This document shows, in pieces, positions 14,840 to 27,460 of a stretch of 64,000 bases of DNA. Within the stretch, counting starts at the first letter, position 1; every line of letters begins with the position of its first letter. Source of the stretch: Serinus canaria (taxonomy: Eukaryota > Chordata > Aves > Passeriformes > Fringillidae). Under the pieces are notes generated by a model. The model did no database searches, was not told the DNA's origin, and saw only the letters and a program-made list of their open reading frames with translations. The stretch is from NCBI RefSeq assembly GCF_022539315.1, contig NC_066343.1, forward strand, positions 48,902,205-48,966,204, read 5' to 3'. The position numbers and the translations under genes were made by a program.

Positions 14840-14866
14840 GTTGCATAGCAACAGGCTCCTAGCAAC
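14840..14866. promoter_or_regulatory. X-box-like palindrome plus extra half-site
   Basis: GTTGCATAGCAAC (14840-14852) is a 5-bp inverted repeat with a 3-nt spacer. It contains the RFX half-site AGCAAC. A second AGCAAC follows at 14861-14866. RFX factors bind X-boxes, imperfect GTTRCC/RGYAAC palindromes, as dimers, so this is a candidate RFX site inside or upstream of RFX3. The left half reads GTTGCA rather than GTTRCC, so affinity is uncertain. The surrounding 14770-14930 is less AT-rich than its neighbours. Confidence 0.4.
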
Positions 14867-16902
14867 AATAATAGATTGAATTTCCAATAGTGACCAGGCC
14901 GGATGTAATAATAAAGCAAGAGTACAAATAGTTGTCATGGTTCTCTTTTCACAGTAAACTAGTGTTGAATTTAGGGAGATTCTGTTTCTCAAAGTCGTGA
15001 ACCTCTTTGGAAAATGAAAGTAATTTTGAAAACTGAGGTACCAAAACCCTGACAAGGTGCTTAAAATGAGTGACTTTGATGTCTAGTAGTTCAGAACATT
15101 GGGGAAAACAAAGAAACATTGGATTAGTTGTTAACAAAAAGAGTATTTAGTAACCACTTTACATTGCTTTTAAATCCCAGCTTCTTTTATAAATTGATCT
15201 GTACCGGATATTCATAAAAACCCCTAGCTGTACTGATATACATATTGTTCAGAAAAGTTAGAATTGTCAGTATACTGTAAAAAGGTGATGAATAAAACTG
15301 AGTAACAGATTTGTTTCATGGCACTAATCTGTCAGTACTTCAGGACCTCTTATGTTCGAAAGGTAGAAATATATGGATAAGCAAGTGACTTGGAATGAGA
15401 CAAAAGTCATCTCATTAGATAGTAATAGTTGTAATTCTGGATGATTGCATTTCAGCTTTAACATTTTGACCTGGCTAACAGTTGAAAATTGTAACACTGG
15501 TTGTTAAATAAAGATGTAGATTGACACTAGATTAACACCACTTTTCAGTTCTAATATCTGGTTTTGGAATGATGTTGAAATGTCACTGTAGTATAGGCCA
15601 GTTACCTTAACAAAAAGGACAAAATAGTTATTTGTAATCCGCTATATTCCATTAATATGGCACTCTTTGTTTTCTGAATAGATGAAAACTGCTCTAAGAG
15701 TATAAACCACTCATTTTTAGTTACTGATAACAGGGGCAACTCTGGGGCTGTACAATATTGAAGAAAAGGACAATAGAGAACAAGAAGTTTGGCAAAAAAT
15801 CTGTGTAGTCCATTGGGCTGTACATTTATCCTCCTACTAAATTACCATGAAATGTAATGAGTTATGGCGTGGCATGGCATTGAGTGTTTAATCCTGTTTT
15901 GTTTTAATTAGTGCTGTTGATATGCAAATTTATTTTCAGGATTTTCAATTTCATGTAAACATATTCTATTCTCCTATTGATTTATTGTAAGAACAATTAC
16001 ACTACAATTTAGTGTAAGAAGTCAAAACGATTATTTTTTGTTTAACGTCTATAAGTCGAAAACTGTAGTTTGGAATAATTGACCTGATACTAATTCTGAA
16101 GCAAACATCTCGTATGCTTTCTTTTTTCTATTTTTTGTAGTGATGTTTTTCTTTTCTCAATACACTGACTATGACTAAAATAACAAATGCAAGCAATAAT
16201 ATTGGTTTATGTAGTGTTAATGAAATGTTGTGTAAAATTATAAGATGTTTAAAAATGCAGAGTTTTTTTAATGGGTAAAGAAATAGGCTGAAGTAGTGAA
16301 TGCTTCCAAGCAAAAAGCTATATTAGCATTGAATGTAATTCTTTTGTGGACTATAAGATCTAACTAACTTTCTGGAGTTAACTGACATTTATATGCTACT
16401 AGAGCATGTATTATATTCTTTCATAAATTTACCCATGTACAATATTCACTCTTTGATGGTATACTGTTATTTATGCCACATTTATCTGCGAAGAAGAGTG
16501 AAGAATGTCAATTAGATGCTTTTCTGCCTAATTAAATACTTAACACCCAACTTAATAGGTCTACATCATGATGTAAACATAGCTGGTCATCAGATATAAG
16601 TACAGAATGCTGCTTGTGCATTGGACCCGAACTTGTGTGTTCAGTATCTCTCTTTTTGATACACTCCTAAAGATTTTAAAGTTACTTGTTTTGGAAAGGT
16701 AGGTGTAGGGAGCTACTGTGCAGAATTCCTAGGAATCAGAGCTGCTTTTATCTAGAGAGGACAGAGATGGACAAAAATAATCTTTGATGGTGACCTTTTG
16801 AAGAGAGAGATGGAATTTTCGGGTTATGAGATTTATGCCTGTATATATGAGATTTATGAATTTTTATATTTCTGGAAAGTAATTCTTCAGAATGCTCACT
16901 TC

Positions 16903-16933
16903 TTTTTTTTTTTTTTTTTTTCTTTTTTTTTTC
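16903..16933 (+). repeat. Poly(T) tract
   Basis: An 18-nt T run, a single C, then a second T run. There is no recognisable retrocopy sequence on either side. Confidence 0.9.
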
Positions 16934-19900
16934 AAGTGTTTAATTATTGGAAACTTCCAAACTGCCTAAGATTTACAGATTTTCTTAGGTATTTTCCTAT
17001 GTTTCTGACAATTAAGAACTAAGATTTCTGTGGTATTCTGAGAAAAAATACTCTTTTGCCATTTTTCTTCCAAAGGCATTTTATGTTGTAATAAATAGGA
17101 GAGCATCTAAATAGTATAGCTAAATATTACATACAGCTTTACATTTATACTTTAATGTACCAGTTCTTTGTGTTTCATTTGTCTCATATTTTTAATAGAA
17201 TTTTTGACTATTCTGAAAGTGCTGATTATGATCATACAATCTTAAATGCAGCCCTTGGGGCTACCTATTTCATATTAGTTATTGATGAGAAAGCTGTCAT
17301 TAAGGGCTTCTCTTTTAAGAAATTTATTGATATAGTGTGTGAATTGCTGTCTCTCATGATTTAATTTTTGAAGCATACTAGAACAAAAAGCCCAGTGTTT
17401 GGAACTTGGGTAATTTTTAGGTCTTTCTAGAAGCAGAAAAATTTTCTATTACAGTCATTGAAGGTGCTGATCTATAAAGCAATTTTTTAAAAAATTTTCT
17501 CTTACTTGATCGTGGAATATATCTACCAAGCCAAAATCAGTCAGTAACATTGAGTTATTCATGTCTTGAGATAATACGCCATTGAGTTTTTAAATGAATG
17601 TGAGAATAGTGGTTATACCACCTTACAATCATTTACCTCATTGAAATAAAATATGTTAAGCCTCTAATCATTAGATAAATAATACTGCAATTACTTGAAA
17701 TCTCAGTAGCTAGGCCTGTTTTTTCCTTTTCTGTACTGTAGAAGACAGTATCTTTTGAACTTGAAGGTGTTTTGACATAACAAATGTGACATTAAGATCA
17801 GTGTAATTCCTTTGAATAATTAATTGGCATGCCGGTGCTCTTTAAAAAGTGGCAAACAGAGGATGTATCTGGTGTTGTTATTTCTAAATAGTATTATTTT
17901 ATAACTGCAGTAATGCTCACTGTAAAAACACAGTGTTATAGGTTCAGACATACATTAGTTATTTTAAGAAGTTTCAGTTCCTTAATGTGTTTGACTAGGT
18001 AATTTTATCAAAATTCACTAACATCTCAATTGTGTCATGTATTTGAATTTGGGGGAAGGGGATATTCTCAAATGAATTCTAGTACTATTCGGCTTTCTTT
18101 GATAGTGTTTTTAATATCTGAAACAAAACCATTGTAGTGTTGAAAAAATATCTTTTACCGGGTAATGATGCCTTAAATGTAGAGAGTTTGACTCCTGGCT
18201 TGTACTGTTAGTCACTTCTGGCTGTGCACTGCAGTTCTTACCTACACTTTCCATTCTGTATTTCTTCTTCGGTACGTGAGACAGATGACTAATGAGAAAA
18301 GCAAGTAGTTTAATTTTGAGATGAATGAACAAAATATCAAACTGTTTCTGTATGACTAAAACCATTGTGATGTCACAGTCTTGCATACCCTGCAGTGAGT
18401 TTGATCACAAGGAAGCAGCTGATTACTTTGAAAAATAAGTTGCTATCAATGCTTTCTCTGGGGATTATTTAAAAATAGAAATGTGTGGAAAGGAGAAAAG
18501 GGAATTGAAATGTCCAGATAGTAATTGAAAATTATTTCTCTAGATGCAATTTGGGGCAGATTTGGTAGAAAAGGACAATCATAGAAGGCAAGGTACCCAA
18601 GGTACAGTCTTCACCTTGGTCTTTATTGGTAAGATCTGCCTTCAGGTGTTGCAGGTACCAGTGGAAAACTTGGGTATCATGCAAGGTTTTTAGTGTAGGA
18701 GTGTCAGGTTATGATGATTTAAACAAACATTACGTACAAATTTCTGTTGGTTCAGGGAAAATGCACAGGGAGCTGACCAATGTCACCAGGACATCAGTCT
18801 TGATTGTTTGAAAGGTCATGGTGGTCAGGGGATGTTCAGATGTGGGGCTGTGGATATGTGTTTTTGCTACATTTCTGATCCATGCTTCTGTCTGTAGACA
18901 ATTATCACAAAAATGCAGTTGTTTTATACATATTCTTATTAAAAAATAACTACACATTCTTCCACTTGTATTACTCCATTTTATTAAACTTTTTTTTCTT
19001 AAAATTAATAGATATCTATGTAGTGTTCACTTTTGCTTAGGATTGTATTTTCTTTTTTTGGTAGAATACTGACTAAAAACAGATACTAGCACTAGATAAT
19101 TAAGCTATTCAGCTACCACTTTCAGAAAATTTATTCTAAATGCAACATGATATGATTTAGTTAAAATGCTTTCAATGCTGTTTTGCTATTTGGTTTATTA
19201 AAGATGCTTTAGGATAGTATAGCCTCTACTAGTAAAAGACTAATGTAAGGATGTAATTAAAAAATAGAATTGTTCATGGTGAGTTAGATTTCATTAATTT
19301 AGTCAGTTAAATACCATAATTAATTAAAAGAACTATTGAGCTAAATCTGAACTAAATGACAGAGCATAGTGATAATCTAGATGCTAAAGTAAGTTGCATA
19401 GAACTATTCCTTGCTTTTCATTAATGCTGGTGTGATTATAAAGATTCCATGTCAACATTCCCGTGGCTTTGTCACTGCATAACTTACTATGTGACCTGCT
19501 GTTAAGCAATGAGCTTATTCCTCATTATTTGCTTTAAACAGGAAATCTAATTTTTGCAAATTATAAAGTTGCTGTCAGTGTCTATTGTTCATCTGGGAAT
19601 ATTTGAATTAAAATGATTAGGTGTTTGGGAATTGATTTACTGGTCATAAACATTAGCCAGATCTTACTTCTGTAGGAGATATCTCAGGACTCAATTGTGA
19701 CAGTCAACAGTTCCAGTCCTACAAATGTGTGAATAATTCATTTTGTGCTGTATTTTGCCATGTCTTTACTACTGGAAATTACTGCTTCAGAGATAGGAAA
19801 GTTGATGAAGAGGGTTGAATGGTTAAAAAGGCAAAGAGACATATCAAAGATCATGAAAAATAGTGTGGGAAAACAGTACTGAATTTAAAGATTCTCAGCT

Positions 19901-20723
19901 CTTAGGTGAGACAAGGATCTTCACTGCATGGGCCAGGATGCTTGAGAGTTGTTTTGGTTTTTCTAACCTAGAGATTATGTAGAGAATAAAACATCTACTG
20001 GATATATTGAGAATTTTTTTTCTACGCTTAAGTCTGTGAAATACTTAGGACATGCAAAACAGTAAATGGCTATATGGAGATAGATGTTCATTTTGTGTAT
20101 ATTATTAAGAGTCTAGAGCTGAAAAGTCTCAGTTCTGCTGCTAGCTCCGAATTCAGCCTTCTAATAAGGTCAATATAATCACTCATATATCACCTATTAT
20201 ATGGTTGAATTTTAACATTCTAAAAAGGGGTGAGAAAAGCAAGAGGATTAGTACATTAGTTGCATTTTGAAGAAACTGGTTAACATCACCTGAGATTTAT
20301 TTATCACATTGTACAGCACATGCGTTCTCTAACGATTTTGCACTTTTCCCAATGAGTAAATCTACTCAAGCAGCATAATAAGCCACCACAATTTGTACTA
20401 AAATGAAGTTAGTAAGCAGCCAAAGAAGAATTTCCATGGACTAGAACTTCTAGGATTAGCTGCAGATTAGCAACATTCTTAGTGTATTAAGGTCTGTGTA
20501 ATTCACATGTTCATAATGATATTTCAGAAGCTAATGTAATTAAGGTAATTTTTGAAGTTTATGTTCATTCATCACTGTAACATAATAGAGCTACATTGGT
20601 TTATCAGTTTATCTTCAATTATACTGTTGGATTTTACCAAATAACATCATCATTAACTGAATTTTAAAAAGTAAGTTGCATATGCTCAGTCACTATAGGG
20701 GAATTCTTAATGTAGTACGTTAA

Positions 20724-20756
20724 CTTGATGGTCAAAAATATGATCTGACCATCAAG
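20724..20756. repeat. 11-bp inverted repeat
   Basis: Arms CTTGATGGTCA (20724-20734) and TGACCATCAAG (20746-20756) flank an 11-nt spacer. They are perfectly complementary. Confidence 0.9.
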
Positions 20757-21753
20757 TCAGATCTGGCCAATAGTATGAGAGAGATAACTACTCAAAGCAT
20801 TTAAAATGCGATGTGGGTAAGAAAGATCATGCTAGTGATTATATTTTAATCGTCCATTACATTTCATTAATTTCAGATGTTTCATGTTTTAAAGAAATTT
20901 CTACATACTACAACAAGAAAGATTTTTTAAAAAGCAAAATTATATAAATACTTGTCATATGGCTTCAAGTTCTCTATAGGTATCAGTCAGTCTCTATCAG
21001 TAATCATGAGAAGTTGGAAAAAAATTAGCTAATGGATTTCTCTCAGGCATGCATTTGGAGTTCAAAACTACCAGGTGTGTGCAGTATTTCTAGTAGGTGC
21101 TTGTCATAAAAAAAAGGATTGGTGTCTCAGCCTGTTTTCAAATATCTCTACAGTAGCTAATTCTATTTTTGTGCACTTGGTGTTTAAGGTTTCAGGGAGT
21201 TTAAAGACTTCAACTTCCATGCCATTAACTGTTTAAGAATGATTATGGATAGAACTGTTTTGCTTTCTTTGTACTGCTTCTGTAGTTATATAATTTAGAT
21301 GCTATGGCAGTAGCGGTGATGGGCATTTTAGTTAGGAAAGGTTAATTTCTTCTGTCAGGGGTTTTCTTTGACTTTGCTTGAAAACATGGGGACCCCTGTC
21401 CTGATTATTTTTTTAGGCTGAACTGGAATACCACTATACCACTAATATACTGGAACAAAAATTAGACAGCATTCATTGTAAAAAAGATTTATCAGAAACC
21501 CTGGAGTACATGAACAAGTTTTTTTAACTTAAGGGTAACACAGAACACACTTTGGGAAAGAGCTATGCTTACTAAACTGCATCTCTAGATACATATTCTT
21601 GTAGAAAATGTATAGGAAGTATTCTTAAAATTGTGCAGTTACAACATTATAATATACTATCTACCTAGCTTTCCACATTATAAAGAATGTGTAGGAAAGC
21701 CATGTGAATAAATTGGTACCTTACCTCATTGTTGCACCTCTTGTGTGTGTTAG

Positions 21754-21758
<5 letters not shown>

Positions 21759-21798
<40 letters not shown>
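21759..21798 (+). repeat. (GT)20 microsatellite
   Basis: A perfect GT run of about 40 nt preceded by a degenerate GTGTGTTAGTGTTT lead-in. It is likely length-polymorphic. Confidence 0.97.
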
Positions 21799-21804
<6 letters not shown>

Positions 21805-22564
21805 TCAACCTGTGGGCCAATTTATTTTTTTCTAGAATGAGTTCTTCCTTAGTTTCCTGGAGAGGAACAGTTATATTTTTTTCTTACATGGATTTTTATG
21901 CAGTTGTTTTTTACTAATTTTTGTTTTCTGAGCTGAAGTTGAACAAAATTCCTCCTGATATTTTAAATTCAGCATTAACTCTCCTAGGAACCTGATCACT
22001 TCATCTTCTACTATCAATGACTAGAATTTCTCAAGATTCTAGCAACATGTTTTTCCCTCCGCTCACTTCATAGCACATGGTGCCAATTTAAGAACAAAGA
22101 TGCTAAAAATGGGCAGGAGTTTCAATTTTCAGATTGACAATGTGGTCTCTTCCTCTACTTGGACACCATTCTTTATGGACAGTTGACTGTTACAGCAGTT
22201 TCTAAATGAAAGATGTTTTTGGAAAATCAAATTTTGTTCAGGGGAATCAATGTGTTTGTGATAGCAGGCACAAAGAAAGTTGAAGCCAACTGGTGAGACC
22301 TTGACTTATAGCGTGGAGGATTGAGAGAGCATGTTGTAATAAGAATGTGCTGTAAATAGAGATGGAAAAGGATCAAGACATTCACTACAAGAATAGGGAA
22401 GGAAAAGTTTGAGAACTATTGCAGCACAGATAGGTTTCTATAAAAGATAGTAATTATTAGTTTTTGAAAAATACTTAGTAAAAACTAAGTAAGATTTCAT
22501 GAAACCTCTAGAGGTAGTGACTTCTGTACCTTAAACAGTTAGAAAAATAAGGACAGAAAGTACA

Positions 22565-22645
22565 CTTTTCTTTATTTTCTTCCTATCTGTCCACCGCCTC
22601 TTCCTTTGCCCTTGCTTTCTCCCTTTTTCTGCTTTTTTTTCCCTT
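22565..22645 (+). repeat. Polypyrimidine tract
   Basis: About 80 nt of almost pure C/T on the + strand, with few purines. No acceptor-like exon follows it. Confidence 0.7.
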
Positions 22646-23060
22646 ACTTATACTTTGCCAGACAAGAAACTGTGATAGAAGAACACAGTGAAAGAAGAGA
22701 GTTTTAAAGCTTCACTTTGTGTGTCCTTAAAATACATACTTTAAAAGACCTTAGGTTTCTCTTTGAAATATGAAATTAAATAACAATGGCAGTATATTCC
22801 ATTTTTTGTGAACTATCCAGCCTTTCTAGTCTAAAGGCTGAATAATGCCACATAAAATTTAAATTTGCAACCACTATTCTTGCTGTGATTTTTAGATTAA
22901 ATTTTTTATACAGTGTATAAATTTTTTATACAGTGTTTCTTTACAACAAAATACTAGATATGATAATGGAAAAATGAGTATATGTATTTTATGTAGGATA
23001 TGCAGATTTAAAATAATACAGGGAATTGTTTATTAAAAATAAATTATTCTAGTTTTTATC

Positions 23061-23156
23061 CCTGATATGTTTACTCTTCTGTAGATACTTATTATTTTGT
23101 AATAACATCCTGATATGTTCACTCTTTTGTAGATACTTATTGTTTTGTATTAACAT
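23061..23156. repeat. 48-bp imperfect tandem duplication
   Basis: Two adjacent 48-nt units (23061-23108 and 23109-23156) begin CCTGATATGTT and end TAACAT. They differ at about four positions, so this is a moderately old duplication. Confidence 0.9.
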
Positions 23157-24079
23157 TCTGGTTTCCAGAAAGGAGAAAAGGCAGGGGGAATGAAGTTTGA
23201 ATGTAAAATATATTTTAGCTTCTCCAAAGCTTATGTTGACATAAAGAGGTCTAGGTCTTTATGGCTGGCGTTTGCAGTCAATTAGCTTTCTCTTCCTTAA
23301 CAAACAAAGCAAATGGAGTCACAAGACACTTGTTACCTTTTCTGTCACTCTGATAATAATTTATGTATTTAACTTATGCAGGTTCTTTAGTTGTTTTTAG
23401 TGCTAACCTTCCTACATTACATATAATGGAAGAGATAAGTAAAAGTTATAAAACGTATGTGTTGCAAAAGAAAGCATGATTGACAGCTACATTCCTCTCT
23501 ACAGAAAAAAAAAAGCAAGCGTGTGTTGGAGCCTAAAGAATGTCCTTAAATGTATAAAACTTAATACTTCAGGTTTTAGCAGTTAGCTTTGAAAAACGAT
23601 TGCTACTTTGGATTGCTTTTAGTATGGAAACAATTGTTTAAATATTACTTTGAAAACAGTATTATGTTTTATGGATTTTGGTTTGGGTTTTTTTTTAATT
23701 TTTGTCAGCAGTATCAGTAATAGAAATTACAGAGAAAAGAAAATTTATCTTATACTCTGAAATAACATTTTACCCCATTTGAAATAAACCAATTTCAAAA
23801 CTGTCAAATCCAAATAGGTAAAGTGGAAGACACAAGAAAAGAAACTAATATGCTAAAAACATACTGTTTTAATTTGAAATAATGTAGGACTTGTGGTTAT
23901 ACTTTGTGAGAGATGGTTATGAACAACAAAAATGCGCTTTTCTAAATTGAAAGCTTACCTCTAGAATCTGTCATGTCTGTTGAAGAAGAAAGAAGATCCA
24001 GAAATAAGGGTGTTAATCTGGAAACTCTGCAGTCTGTTCCCTGTTTTGCAAATTCTCTGTGTGTGGTCCAGAATTAATT

Positions 24080-24109
24080 GTTTAGGCCTACATACCTGAA
24101 GGCCTAAAC
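24080..24109. repeat. 10-bp inverted repeat
   Basis: Arms GTTTAGGCCT and AGGCCTAAAC flank a 10-nt spacer and are perfectly complementary. This may be chance. Confidence 0.85.
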
Positions 24110-24609
24110 GAATCTAATTCTTCTTAGCTGATCCTTAGTCAGAGTTTCTAAGTATTAGGGGTTTATTTGGTTGTAATATTTCTTCTTTTTTTTCTCAAAA
24201 GTGTGAGATTTTTTAACATACTGAGGTTTAGCAGCTTGAATTTGTTGTGGAATTTAAAAGGAAATGTCTAGGATTTAAGAGATACCAGTCTTGACTTACC
24301 TTTTTAAATTTTTTAGTACTTTTTATATGGAGTATTTTTCAATCGGATCGAAGAACTTTTATCTGAGGAAAAGAATATATTGGTATAAAATTTACAATAT
24401 CCTAAGAAGAAGAAATGAGGCTAAATTGAGTGCTAAAATTGTTTAGCATCTATTAGTCTCCAGAAAAATTTTTGGAACTCAAGTGGTTTTTTTCTTTATC
24501 TTACCCATTTATTTCACAAAGACTGATCCTTATCATTTGTCAATGCAAGAATATAAATTGCTAAAGTAATTTAAAAGCAGATTGATTTCCTGATGACTTT
24601 TACTTACTA

Positions 24610-24835
24610 CCAACCAGTATATACAAACCTGTCCTTGCAGTTGTGTATCACCCACAAGATTGCTGAGGTGCACTGTGTTCTATCCTGTAGGTCATTAATG
24701 AAGACATTAAACAGTACTGTATCCAGTATTGATCCTTGCAACTGGACTGGCCACCTGCTGAACTTAGTGCTGCTGGTCACAGCCCTCTCTTGTTAAATTC
24801 CGTTCAGAAGTCTTTTGAAATGTGGGTATCAGCAA
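24610..24835 (-). mobile_element. CR1 LINE fragment, reverse orientation
   Basis: TGTATCACCCACAAGATTGC, GGTCATTAATGAAGACATT and GACTGGCCACCTGCTGAACT read as the complement of an internal stretch of CR1 ORF2. The copy is short and degenerate, with no intact frame. Confidence 0.75.
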
Positions 24836-26618
24836 ATACATGTTTCAGAACTTCGAAGATTTAGTATGCATGCTTTCTAGTTCTAAGAAGTCACAAGTGG
24901 GGCAGGGTCTCTCTTGGGCCTCAATGTTGCACTTGTATGCTTATATAAAAAGTCTCACAGGACATACTCAAATTGTGTGGGCCCTGGTTCACTGACTGGT
25001 TCGTAAGGATTGCTTTACAGACATTACTGTGAAATTCTTACTGCATGTGTTAGGCTGATTATAATCTTAATTCCTGTTTTTTTGCAAATGTCATATTTCA
25101 GCACTATTTTTTTATTTTCCTGTAATGATGGTTATGCTCCAGATGACACTATAGTACCACGTTTCAGGTGTATCCCAAAGTAATTGTATTGTGGCTTTGA
25201 GCAGGAAAGGAGGGGAGGTTACTAAATCTTTGGGGGTTTTTGTCATGTGAGATTGTAATGATCCAAATCCATATTTTAAACAGATTAGACAGCATCCTTT
25301 CATTAACTTTCACTTTCCTTGTCGTGTGCTTTCATCACTAGTAATATTCTTACCTTTGCTTTTATATTGTATTATTAATTTTCTAATTTACTTAAAATAA
25401 TGAGTAAAATTATATAAATCCTGCTCAACATCCCTTATTTCATAGTTTAAAGCTCTCTCTACAGCATGTGGCAATAAATTGCAAACCTGCATGGGTTTTA
25501 ACTTTGAAAACAATTAGTCTCAATAAATTGGGTAGTGACCAAATATTGTATAAACTTGATGATAGAATCAGCTCTTAAGCTATTATATTTTATTGGGGTT
25601 TTATTGTGCTTTTGTGAAGACCACTTCATGTTCTCTAGTCCATGAGACATGTTGCAGATGGTACAGTTGCTATTTGTCTTGTTTTAGTCTGTGTTTGCTA
25701 CTGGTTATTTCCTTCTTCCATTTTGGCAGACTGGTTTCTGGCTCTAATAGGGCTTCAAATAATGTGCTGCTTATCCTAAAATAAGACACAGCAGATTTTT
25801 CTAATAATTTGCTTATCATGAAGATACATCAATCTTCATGTAAAAGTTAGACAATAACTTTTAAGACTGAAATGATGAAGTGCTCATATATTGTAACTTT
25901 TATGTAATATATTAACTCCTGAATGTATTCTTATCTGACATTTATTGCAGAGTATGCTAACAGTAACAGTTTAATTTATGACAGCTTGATAAAGGAAGTA
26001 TGCTCGTATTTGCTTGAGGTCATATTCAGCTTTTGCACTTTATATACTGCTTGTGTACATTCTGATAAAATCATCCTTTTCTTTGGTGATATATATCTCT
26101 TGGGATTTTCTTGTTGTTTGTTTGTTTGGGTTTTTTTTTTTTCATTTTACTTGCTTAGATATATCTAGAAACTTACTTGCATTTGTTGGAAACTTCATAA
26201 AATCAGCAAACAACAAAATCCATCTTCTTGTTAACCTATGCAGCTTCTCTATATAAAATAATCTAATACACGTCAAGAACATTGATTAAAAAAAAAAAAA
26301 AAAAAGGACTGTACTTTTGGAATGCAATTCATTCCAGTGTCTGCAGCACATAGAAGTTCTCTTGAGCAGACAGACTGAAATTCTTCAAAATATTAATATG
26401 CCCCCTAAAAACGATTACAGTTTTAGCTCACTCCTCCTTTTTGCCCCTGTGAGCCACCATGACTCATTTTAAAAGGTGCAGAATATAATGGTTAGACCCC
26501 AGCTGGGAACTTAGCACTATGAAGCCTCTCACTCACTCCCCTCTCCCAACTACTGCCTCCCTGCACCCATCCACTGCGGGGGAGAAAAGTAAAACTTCAT
26601 CGGTTAGGGAAAAAACAC
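24836..26618. other. AT-rich non-coding sequence
   Basis: No supported gene or transposon. It ends at the 3' side of the TOPORS-like locus, where composition rises abruptly in G+C. Confidence 0.6.
26288..26306 (+). repeat. (A)19 tract
   Basis: An uninterrupted A run about 310 nt from the 3' side of the TOPORS-like locus. It is in the wrong orientation to be that locus's retrocopy tail. Confidence 0.9.
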
Positions 26619-26624
26619 TTTATT
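26619..26624 (-). terminator. Polyadenylation signal for the TOPORS-like locus
   Basis: TTTATT on the + strand reads AATAAA on the minus strand. It lies about 200 nt beyond the stop codon at 26821, a reasonable 3' UTR length. No long T run, which a retrocopy tail would leave on the + strand, sits directly next to it. Confidence 0.45.
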
Positions 26625-26689
26625 AATTTAAACAAAATAAAATTTACGACTAGTAGTAACAAAAAAGAGCGTGTAGTACACCCAGGGGT

Positions 26690-27330
26690 TGTGAGAGACG
26701 CGTGCTCCAGGGAGCCTCTGGACGGTCATTCCAAATGCACGAGGGCCGTAAGCCGCGCCCCAGCATGCGCAAGAGGATGGCAGGTCCAGCGGCAGGGCGG
26801 GTCGGGCGCTCTCCTGCAGCCTATCGGGCAGAGGTGTCAGAGGTTCTTGGAGCTCTCCCTCCGTCCCCTGGCGGCCGCCCCCTTCTCCTGGCAGCGGGAG
26901 GGCGCCGGGGCCGCGGGCGCAGCTGGTAGCGCCAGTGCGGGGATGGGCCGAGCGCGCTCTGCCGGCAGCCGGGCGGGCCGAGCACGTACTCCTGGTAGTC
27001 GTCGTCCGCCCTGACGGTGTGCAGGATGCGGCCGAAGCGCTGCCTGCAGAGCGGGCAGGCGGCGCGCACGGCAGCCCACTGGCGGATGCAGGCGAAGCAG
27101 AAGGTGTGCAGGCAGGTGTCCACGTGCGCCGCGTTGTCCACGTCGCCCAGGCAGATGGGGCAGAGCCCGGCTGCCTCTGCCTCCCGCTGTCCCCCGCTCG
27201 TGGCGGCCGGCGCGGCGGAGCCGCTCTCCTGCAGAGCCTCGGCTGCACCGCGCTCCATGGGCTGCCGAGAGACGGGCCGAGTGCTGGAGCTGCTCTGGCG
27301 CCGGGAGCCGGGCGGCAGAGAAGGCCCAGA
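26690..27330. other. CpG-rich island over the TOPORS-like ORF
   Basis: CpG dinucleotides and G+C are far denser here than anywhere else in the window, where CpG is rare. The island covers the whole RING ORF and fades into the tandem repeat upstream. It could be an unmethylated promoter or island, or simply the GC-rich coding style of this gene family. Confidence 0.8.
26821..27258 (-). CDS. Short TOPORS-like RING-finger protein, antisense to RFX3
   Basis: This intronless ORF of 145 codons starts at the Met at 27258, with G at +4. The protein begins MERGAAEALQES. Residues 33-71 are a complete C3HC4 RING: C33, C36, C49, H51, C54, C57, C68 and C71 are all present, in CPICLGDVDNAAHVDTC and CPLC. 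It is followed by HTVRADDDYQEYVLG, which matches the segment after the RING of TOPORS, an E3 ubiquitin and SUMO ligase. TOPORS itself is about 1000 residues. Here the protein stops about 50 residues later, after an Arg/Pro-rich basic tail, so nearly all of the parent C-terminal region is missing. The frame stays open upstream to 27720, but that part is low-complexity and includes a tandem repeat, so I prefer the internal Met. It could be a truncated retrocopy or a member of a bird TOPORS-like family. The intact zinc ligands favour recent or current coding function. Function is inferred from the RING only. Confidence 0.6.
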   Translation of the reverse strand: MERGAAEALQESGSAAPAATSGGQREAEAAGLCPICLGDVDNAAHVDTCLHTFCFACIRQWAAVRAACPLCRQRFGRILHTVRADDDYQEYVLGPPGCRQSALGPSPHWRYQLRPRPRRPPAARRRGRPPGDGGRAPRTSDTSAR

Positions 27331-27348
27331 GCGTGGGCAGAGAGGGGA

Positions 27349-27460
27349 GACAGGGGCCTCCCGAAGGGTCTCCGTGTGGGGCAGAGAGGGCAGACAGGGG
27401 CCTCCCGAAGGGTCTCCGTGTGGGGCAGAGGGGAGACAGGGGCCTCCCGAAGTGTCTCCT
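27349..27460. repeat. Three-copy tandem repeat, period 42-44 bp
   Basis: Units beginning GACAGGGGCCTCCCGAAG start at 27349, 27393 and 27435. The third has diverged at its end. It lies directly upstream of the TOPORS-like start. In the extended minus-strand frame it encodes repeated Gly/Pro-rich text, but this is probably non-coding. Confidence 0.85.

Larger units (their letters stand above)
14867..24609. other. AT-rich non-coding sequence
   Basis: Apart from the microsatellite, pyrimidine tracts, small duplications and inverted repeats listed separately, I see only unique-looking AT-rich sequence. A 20-bp tandem pair (ATTTTTTATACAGTGT core) is at about 22899-22938. Confidence 0.65.

Noticed and set aside
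16903..16933. Retrocopy tail at the long T run
   Set aside because: No coding-like or repeat-like body adjoins it on either side, so it is a simple homopolymer.
26288..26306. Poly(A) tail of a retrocopied TOPORS-like gene
   Set aside because: The A run is on the + strand downstream of a minus-strand gene. A retrocopy tail would appear as T on the + strand next to the 3' end.
26628..27248. 206-codon minus-strand frame overlapping the RING ORF
   Set aside because: It is an out-of-frame reading of the same DNA, low-complexity Arg/Pro/Ala, with no motif.
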